A stretch of DNA of 64,000 nucleotides from VBCG01 sp044226535. Its GTDB lineage: Bacteria; Pseudomonadota; Gammaproteobacteria; Burkholderiales; Casimicrobiaceae. Shown here one piece after another: positions 59,080 to 64,000 of this stretch; position 1 is the stretch's first letter; every line of letters starts with the position of its first letter. The stretch is taken from NCBI GenBank assembly GCA_044226535.1, contig JBGAGT010000003.1, positions 248,001 to 312,000 on the forward strand, read 5' to 3'. The notes beneath the pieces are model-generated. The model was given only the letters and a program-made list of their open reading frames with translations. It had not been told where the DNA came from and did not search any database. The position numbers and the translations under genes were made by a program.

Positions 59080-60651
59080 ATGCAGGGTGCCTGCGCCGTG
59101 TCGCACCGCGTCGCGGCCGCGGAGGCGCGCCCGCTCGGCCGCGGGGCCTTTGGCGGCGTGCTCGTGGCGCTGGCTGCATCGGTCGCCGCGCCCTGCGGTG
59201 CCGCCAACTGGGTGTTCAACCCCGGGGTGACGCTCGTGGGAACCTATACCGACAACGTCGACCTCCAGCCGCGTGACCTGGCGCGCGACGACGCCGTCAT
59301 GCAGCTCACGCCTTCGCTGACGTTCCGCGGGCAGGGCGCCCACGCGGAGGTCGCGGGATCGGTGGCGCTGCCGGTCCTCGCCTATGCCCGCACGGGCTCG
59401 GAGAACAACGACGTCTACCCGTTGGCGTCGATCCTCGGGCGGGCCGAGGTCGTCGACGACCTGTTCTTCGTCGAGGGTGCCATCTACGTCACGCAGCCCT
59501 ACGAAAACGCGTTCGGATCGCATTCGACGAGCCTCGTTTCGGGCAACGACAACCGCTTCACCGCGGCTTCGTACCGCCTGTCGCCTTATGTCAAGGGAGA
59601 ACTGCCGGGCGACATGAGCTACGAGGTCCGCAACGACGCAATCTGGACGTCGACCCATGACGCCCCGCCCGACGTCAACGACGCCTTCAGCAACCACTTC
59701 GGGGCGCACATCGCTCGCGTCGCAGCGCCGCTCGGATGGTTCGCGGACCTCGACCTCGAGCATGTCAAGTTCAGCGACCAGGGCTGGCAACGCATCAACC
59801 TCGCACGCATCGGGCCGCGTTATGCCATCAGCCCGCAACTGCGCGTGCAGGCGAGCGCCGGTTACGAGAATGACGAGTTTCCGCTGGCGAGCTACCATGC
59901 CGTGCTCTATGGAGCGGCGATCGAGTGGCGACCGTCGGAGCGCACCACGGCCTATGCGAACGTCGAGCACCGTTTCTTCGGCACGAGCTACCTCGCCTCG
60001 CTGGACTACCGGACGCCGTTGACGGTGTGGTCGATCGTCGCGTCGCGGGATCTCAGCAATTTCAGCAGTGCGCTCGCCGGCGGGCAGCAGGCGCTCGGCG
60101 TGGGAACGTTGCTCGACAGGCTCTTCAAGTCGCGCATTCCCGATCCTCTCCTGCGCCGCCAGGCGGTGGACCAGTACATCCAGCAGCAGGCACTGCCGAC
60201 CACGCTGAATGCGCCGGTCAATTTCTATTCGCAGGAAATCCTGCTGACCAACCGCGTGGCCGCGACCGCCGGGTTCACGGGGTCGCGCAACAGCCTGTTC
60301 TTCACCGCGCACTACGAGCGCAACCGCGGAATCGAGGGCTCGAGCGGAACGCCGACGGACCCGCTGACCTCGGGCTCCAACAACACGCAATACGGGCTCG
60401 ACGCGACCTTTTCGCATCGGCTCACTCCCGTGCTCGGCGTCAACGTATCGATGTCGCTGGCCCGGACCGATGCGGCGGCGCCCGCCGAGGGTCGCACCAA
60501 CCAGGGTGGCGCGGGCATCGAGCTCAACCGGGCGCTGTCGCAGCATACGCGCGTGTTCGTCGGGACGCGCTACCAGAGGCTCACCTCGGACGTCACCGAC
60601 AGCTACCGCGAGACCGCCTACTACGCCGGCATCGGCTACACCTTCAGGTAG
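59080..60651 (+). CDS. Outer-membrane beta-barrel protein of PEP-CTERM/EPS loci (TIGR03016-like)
   Basis: A 523-residue exported protein. Signal peptide about residues 1-41 (FGGVLVALAASVAAPCGAAN). The mature part is built of alternating beta strands with aromatic ends (VTLVGTYTDNVDLQPR, LTPSLTFRGQGAHAEVAGSV, YVKGELPGDMSYEVRN, FFTAHYERNRGIEGSSG) and ends ETAYYAGIGYTFR, with the C-terminal Phe-x pattern of outer-membrane barrels. It probably forms the secretion pore or part of it, with the Wza-like lipoprotein. ATG 59080 is 8 bases after the kinase stop. Confidence 0.82.
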   Translation: MQGACAVSHRVAAAEARPLGRGAFGGVLVALAASVAAPCGAANWVFNPGVTLVGTYTDNVDLQPRDLARDDAVMQLTPSLTFRGQGAHAEVAGSVALPVLAYARTGSENNDVYPLASILGRAEVVDDLFFVEGAIYVTQPYENAFGSHSTSLVSGNDNRFTAASYRLSPYVKGELPGDMSYEVRNDAIWTSTHDAPPDVNDAFSNHFGAHIARVAAPLGWFADLDLEHVKFSDQGWQRINLARIGPRYAISPQLRVQASAGYENDEFPLASYHAVLYGAAIEWRPSERTTAYANVEHRFFGTSYLASLDYRTPLTVWSIVASRDLSNFSSALAGGQQALGVGTLLDRLFKSRIPDPLLRRQAVDQYIQQQALPTTLNAPVNFYSQEILLTNRVAATAGFTGSRNSLFFTAHYERNRGIEGSSGTPTDPLTSGSNNTQYGLDATFSHRLTPVLGVNVSMSLARTDAAAPAEGRTNQGGAGIELNRALSQHTRVFVGTRYQRLTSDVTDSYRETAYYAGIGYTFR

Positions 60652-60658
60652 CGCGCTC

Positions 60659-61702
60659 ATGTACGAGGCGTTCTACGGGCTCAGCGGCAAGCCCTTCCAG
60701 CTCAACCCCGATCCCTCGTTCTACTACGCGAGCCGCGGGCACAAGCGCGCCTTCGCCTACCTCGAGTACGGGCTCTACCAGAACGAGGGCTTCATCGTGA
60801 TCACCGGCGAGATCGGCGCCGGCAAGACGACGATCCTGCGCAGCCTGCTCGGGCAGCTCGACCCCGCGAAGGTCGTCGCGGCGCAGATCGTCAGCACGCA
60901 GCTCGACGCCGACGACCTCCTGCGTGCGGTCGGCGTCGCGTTCGGGCTTCCTGTGCGCTCGGTGGACAAGGCCGTGCTGCTCGCCTCGCTCGAGGCCTTC
61001 CTCTGCCAGCTCACGATGGAGAAGAAGCGCGCGCTGCTGGTGGTCGACGAGGCGCAGAACCTCACGCCGAGGGCGATGGAGGAGCTGCGCATGCTGTCGA
61101 ACTTCCAGCTCGGCGACCAGGCGCTGCTGCAAAGCTTCCTGGTCGGGCAGCCCGAGCTGCGCGACATGATGCAAGGTCCGCAGCTTCAGCAGTTGCGCCA
61201 GCGCGTCATCGCCTCGTATCACCTCGGGCCGATGGACGCGGACGATACACGCGCCTACATCGAGCACCGGCTGAACCACGTCGGCTGGCAGGACGACCCT
61301 GCGTTCGCGCCGGCTGCGTTCGACGCGATCCACGCGTCCACGGGCGGGTTGCCGCGGCGGATCAACACGCTCTGCAACCGGCTGCTGCTGGCCGGCTTCC
61401 TCGCCGACCGGCACGCCGTCGAGCCCGCCGACGTCGATGCGATCGCGCAGGAGATCAGGCAGGAGATCGGCACCGGCGACTTCGGCGCGCCCACGGGCGC
61501 CGAGGGGCGCATGGCGCCGCCCGGATCCGCGGCCGCCCTCGGCACGCCGGGCGACCCACGGCTGCACCGGCTCTTCGAGCAGGTCGACGAGCGCATCGAC
61601 CGGCTCGAGCGCACCGTCGCCGCCGCGGTCGACCTGCTGCACCGCCTCCTGCACCCCGAGAAGCCCGCAGCCGGCAAGCCGGAAGATCCCGCGCGCTCCT
61701 AG
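60659..61702 (+). CDS. ExeA-like ATPase of XrtA/EPS loci
   Basis: A 347-residue AAA+ protein: YEAFYGLSGKPFQLNPDPSF, Walker A VITGEIGAGKTTILRSLLG, Walker B RALLVVDEAQNLTPRAM and LPRRINTLCNRLLLAGFLAD. This is the TIGR03015-type secretion ATPase associated with PEP-CTERM polysaccharide systems, related to general-secretion ExeA. The C-terminal tail is Pro/Ala-rich with a short coiled coil. It lies 7 bases after the beta-barrel gene. Confidence 0.87.
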   Translation: MYEAFYGLSGKPFQLNPDPSFYYASRGHKRAFAYLEYGLYQNEGFIVITGEIGAGKTTILRSLLGQLDPAKVVAAQIVSTQLDADDLLRAVGVAFGLPVRSVDKAVLLASLEAFLCQLTMEKKRALLVVDEAQNLTPRAMEELRMLSNFQLGDQALLQSFLVGQPELRDMMQGPQLQQLRQRVIASYHLGPMDADDTRAYIEHRLNHVGWQDDPAFAPAAFDAIHASTGGLPRRINTLCNRLLLAGFLADRHAVEPADVDAIAQEIRQEIGTGDFGAPTGAEGRMAPPGSAAALGTPGDPRLHRLFEQVDERIDRLERTVAAAVDLLHRLLHPEKPAAGKPEDPARS

Positions 61703-61709
61703 CGGCGCG

Positions 61710-62516
61710 ATGATCGCGCTCACCATCAACGTCGAGGAAGCGCCCCAGCGAGCCCGGCCGGCCGAAGTCGACGCGCGCGCGGCGCCGTCGCGGGGCGTCG
61801 AGGCGCACGTCGAGCGCGTGCTCGCGTGGCTCGAGGAGCACGAGGCGCGCGCGACGCTGTTCGTGATGGGGGCGACCGCCGAACGGTACCCGGGCATGGT
61901 GCGGCGCATTGTCGCGTCGGGCAACGAGCTCGGCTGCTACGGCTACGAAGGGTTGGGTACCATCGACCGCGGCGACGGCCCGCTGCTCGCCGACATGCGG
62001 CTCGGCAAGGCCATCCTCGAGGATGTGACGGGAGGCGCGGTCGCGGGGTGCCGGATCCCCGGCCTGGCGGTCGGCGCGGGCACAGCGTGGGCGCTCGACT
62101 GCCTGCACCTCGCCGGCTTCCGCTACAGCTCGAGCACCACCGCGCGCGTGCCGCGCGACGGCTACCCGGCCTCGCCGATCGCGCTCGAGCTGAAGGCGGG
62201 CTTCTACGAGGTCCCGGTGACGCTGGTGCGCGCCATGGGCTTCACCTGGCCTGCCGGCGGCGGCGAAGCGCTGCGGCGCCTGCCGTACTGGCTGTGGAGG
62301 CGCCAGCTCGACGCGTCCGCGCCGCGCGGGGCGACCTTCGTGTTCGATGCCGGGGAGTTCGAGCGCGCGCCCTCGCTCCCGCGGCGGCAAGGCCCGGATG
62401 AATTCGAAGGCGAAGGAAGCTACCTCGGCCGCACCGATGCGCGCATCCGCCGGCTGCTGCACGACTTCGGGGGCGAACGCATCGACGCGCTGCTGCCGGT
62501 GGCAGCCCCGCGCTGA
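61710..62516 (+). CDS. Polysaccharide deacetylase homologue with lost metal site
   Basis: A 268-residue NodB-fold protein of the XrtA-associated type (TIGR03006-like): LEEHEARATLFVMGATAERY, VAGCRIPGLAVGAGTAWALD, AGFRYSSSTTARVPRDGY and ALELKAGFYEVPVTLVRAMG. The expected TVDVEDYF start reads LTINVEEAPQ (Asp7 to Asn, Asp10 to Glu). The GHEIASHGYSH-type motif reads GNELGCYGYEG (both ligand His become Tyr77 and Gly81). It is therefore probably catalytically inactive and may be a structural or regulatory part of the export operon. Confidence 0.8.
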   Translation: MIALTINVEEAPQRARPAEVDARAAPSRGVEAHVERVLAWLEEHEARATLFVMGATAERYPGMVRRIVASGNELGCYGYEGLGTIDRGDGPLLADMRLGKAILEDVTGGAVAGCRIPGLAVGAGTAWALDCLHLAGFRYSSSTTARVPRDGYPASPIALELKAGFYEVPVTLVRAMGFTWPAGGGEALRRLPYWLWRRQLDASAPRGATFVFDAGEFERAPSLPRRQGPDEFEGEGSYLGRTDARIRRLLHDFGGERIDALLPVAAPR

Positions 62517-62554
62517 CGGACCCGTGGTCCGCTGGCGCGGGGTGCGGCGCCGCC

Positions 62555-64000
62555 TCAGTCGAGCGTGAGGTCGAAGCCCGCGGTGATGAACTTCGCCATC
62601 TGCGCTCGCGTGACGAGCGTCGCGGGCTGGAACGTCCCGTCGGAGAAGCCGTCGATCACGCCGATGGCCCACAGGTAGTTCACGTGCTTGCAGTAGCTGC
62701 TGGTGACGCTGACGTCCGGGAAGTGGCTGCTGCCGCCGCTCGCGCAGTTGTAGCTGCGCGCCGCACCCGACTGCGAGAACGTTCCCGACGCGGGCACGTT
62801 GGCGTCGCCGCCCGCGACGGCGCCCGCGATCAGCACCGACATGTGCGAGCGAGACGATGCGTCCGTCGGGCAGACGTGCGAGCTGTCGCTGCAGCCGAAG
62901 GTGACGTTGATGCCCTGCGCGGCGAGGTAATGGACCTGCTTGCAGCCGCCGTCGGTGGGTGCGACGTCGGCATACAGGGACTTGCCGCCGCTCGCGCAGT
63001 TGTACGACGCGCTGCCGACCTTCCCGCTCACGGGGATCAGCGTGTCGCCTTCGGGCGCGAGCAGGCCGCGGGCCGCGAACATCGCCGTCTGGGCGCGCGT
63101 GCTGTTGGCGGTCGGGCCGAAGGTCCCGTTGCTGAACCCGGTGGTCACGTTGTTGTGGAGCAGCGTCTCGATGTAGTTGTACGAGGCGTCGGACGACGGC
63201 ACGTCGCCGAAGCTGCCGCCGATGTGCATGGTGATGGTCGCGACGTTGCCGGTCGACAGCGTCTCGGTCAAGGTGGCGTCCCAATGCTGGACGGGGCGCG
63301 TGGAAGGCTTGCTGACACGGACGAGGTAGCAATTGCCGCTCGCGTCGCGGCAGTCGGCTTCCGCGCCGGCGGCGATCGTGCCGTACGAGGCGCTGCCGTC
63401 GCTGATCGTGTAGCTTGCGCCCGAGGGGCCGGTGAACTTCGAGAGCGTGCCGGTCACGCTGCTCACGGGGGAGGACGAGTCGTTGCGCCAGATGGGCTCG
63501 ATCATCACCGTCTCGCCCGGCTCGATGACGCCATTGAGGTTGCCGTTGGCGCCCGACACCGCGTGCTCGTCGAGCGGCGTGGCCACCAGCGCCAGCACCG
63601 GCGCGCTCGCCGGCGACACGGCGATGTAGTTCGAGCGCGTGAGGGTGTTGCTTCCGCCGGGCCCGGTCACCGTGAGCGCGACGGAGTAGGTGCCGGCGCT
63701 GGCGAAGCTGTGCGAGGGGCTGGCCGCCGTGCTCGTGCCGCCGTCGCCGAAGGTCCAGGCGTAGCTGGTGATCGTCCCGCTCGATGCGTTGGCGAAGTTC
63801 ACGAGGAGCGGGGCGACGCCCGAGGTAACGTTGGCGGTGAAGGCGGCCACCGGCGCGGCGGCGCTGACGACGATGTAGCCGGTCCGCGTCTGGGTGTTCG
63901 ACCCCGCGGAGCCCGACAGCGTAAGCGCCACGGTATAGGTGCCCGTGGCCGAATAGGTGTGGCTCGGGTTGGCTGCGCTGCTGGTGCCGCCGTCGCCGAA
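62555..64000 (-). CDS. PKD-SLH surface protein (partial)
   Basis: The frame is open to the right edge; 481 residues are visible and the N-terminus is outside. From the edge: the end of one PKD domain (FGDGGTSSAANPSHTYSATG), one full PKD domain (YAWTFGDGGTSTAASPSHSF), a beta-rich linker (LNGVIEPGETVMIEPIWRND), then three SLH-like domains (SFGDVPSSDASYNYIETLL, FSNGTFGPTANSTRAQTAMF, GFSDGTFQPATLVTRAQMAK). Two SLH units carry paired Cys (SYNCASGG, GGCKQVHYLAAQG). It is probably cell-surface attached. Convergent with the export operon. Confidence 0.82.
   Translation of the reverse strand, partial: FGDGGTSSAANPSHTYSATGTYTVALTLSGSAGSNTQTRTGYIVVSAAAPVAAFTANVTSGVAPLLVNFANASSGTITSYAWTFGDGGTSTAASPSHSFASAGTYSVALTVTGPGGSNTLTRSNYIAVSPASAPVLALVATPLDEHAVSGANGNLNGVIEPGETVMIEPIWRNDSSSPVSSVTGTLSKFTGPSGASYTISDGSASYGTIAAGAEADCRDASGNCYLVRVSKPSTRPVQHWDATLTETLSTGNVATITMHIGGSFGDVPSSDASYNYIETLLHNNVTTGFSNGTFGPTANSTRAQTAMFAARGLLAPEGDTLIPVSGKVGSASYNCASGGKSLYADVAPTDGGCKQVHYLAAQGINVTFGCSDSSHVCPTDASSRSHMSVLIAGAVAGGDANVPASGTFSQSGAARSYNCASGGSSHFPDVSVTSSYCKHVNYLWAIGVIDGFSDGTFQPATLVTRAQMAKFITAGFDLTLD
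63614..64000 (-). repeat. Tandem PKD repeats
   Basis: One full repeat of about 81 residues (63856-63614) and the last about 48 residues of a preceding copy (64000-63857). Shared blocks: FGDGGTS, SPSH/NPSH, AGTYSVALT/TGTYTVALT and GSNT. More copies probably continue outside the window. Confidence 0.75.

Overview
The window is about 64 kb of GC-rich DNA (coding on both strands, many ATGA/GTGA stop-start overlaps, long spurious antisense frames) from a Gram-negative bacterium. The set of exopolysaccharide genes that normally travels with XrtA/PEP-CTERM systems (EpsE/F-type export proteins, tyrosine autokinase, TIGR03016-type outer-membrane barrel, ExeA-like ATPase, FemAB-like protein), together with the NitT-type transporter and LacI regulator, points to a betaproteobacterium, probably Burkholderiales or a relative. 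This assignment is inferred from gene families and GC, not measured.

Region A (1-9.4 kb) is a tightly coupled minus-strand catabolic operon and its divergent LacI-family regulator. From its promoter outward it runs: two NitT/TauT-type permeases, ATPase and substrate-binding protein, then a 3-hydroxyisobutyrate-dehydrogenase-type reductase, a D-threo-aldose/L-fucose-type aldo-keto reductase, an RraA-type aldolase, a SAF-SMP30 fusion and a UxaA-type dehydratase (cut by the window edge). Together they look like an oxidative sugar or sugar-acid pathway. A 16-bp ATGTTA-N4-TAACAT operator lies in the divergent promoter.

Region B (9.4-46.3 kb) is a large polysaccharide biosynthesis locus. It holds an initiating sugar transferase with a degenerate GGDEF-like N-terminus; a WbpA/B/E/D-like set for a diacetamido-uronic acid nucleotide sugar; asparagine synthase; an O-antigen ligase/polymerase; oxidoreductases; five glycosyltransferases (counting one DUF354 GT-B-like protein); FemAB-like, deacetylase, ATP-grasp and PLP proteins; two Wzx-type flippases; a UDP-GlcNAc 2-epimerase; and three exported proteins (two beta-helix proteins and one apiosidase-like hydrolase) that share a C-terminal motif.

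Region C (46.5-54.8 kb) is a plus-strand operon that seems to make an unusual branched, amino-modified sugar: SDR epimerase, RmlC-like epimerase, DUF4910-type protein, sugar-phosphate nucleotidyltransferase, PIG-L deacetylase, GSA-type aminotransferase and C-methyltransferase. A convergent flavoprotein follows. Between the flavoprotein and a second degenerate GGDEF-like gene sits a 333-bp IS5-type mini-element with perfect 15-bp terminal inverted repeats.

Region D (55.6-62.5 kb) is the export operon: Wza-like lipoprotein, Wzz/Wzc-like chain-length protein, tyrosine autokinase, outer-membrane beta-barrel, ExeA-like ATPase and a polysaccharide deacetylase homologue that has lost its metal-binding residues. 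A convergent PKD-SLH surface protein runs off the right edge. No exosortase, PrsK/PrsR, tRNA, rRNA or CRISPR array was seen.
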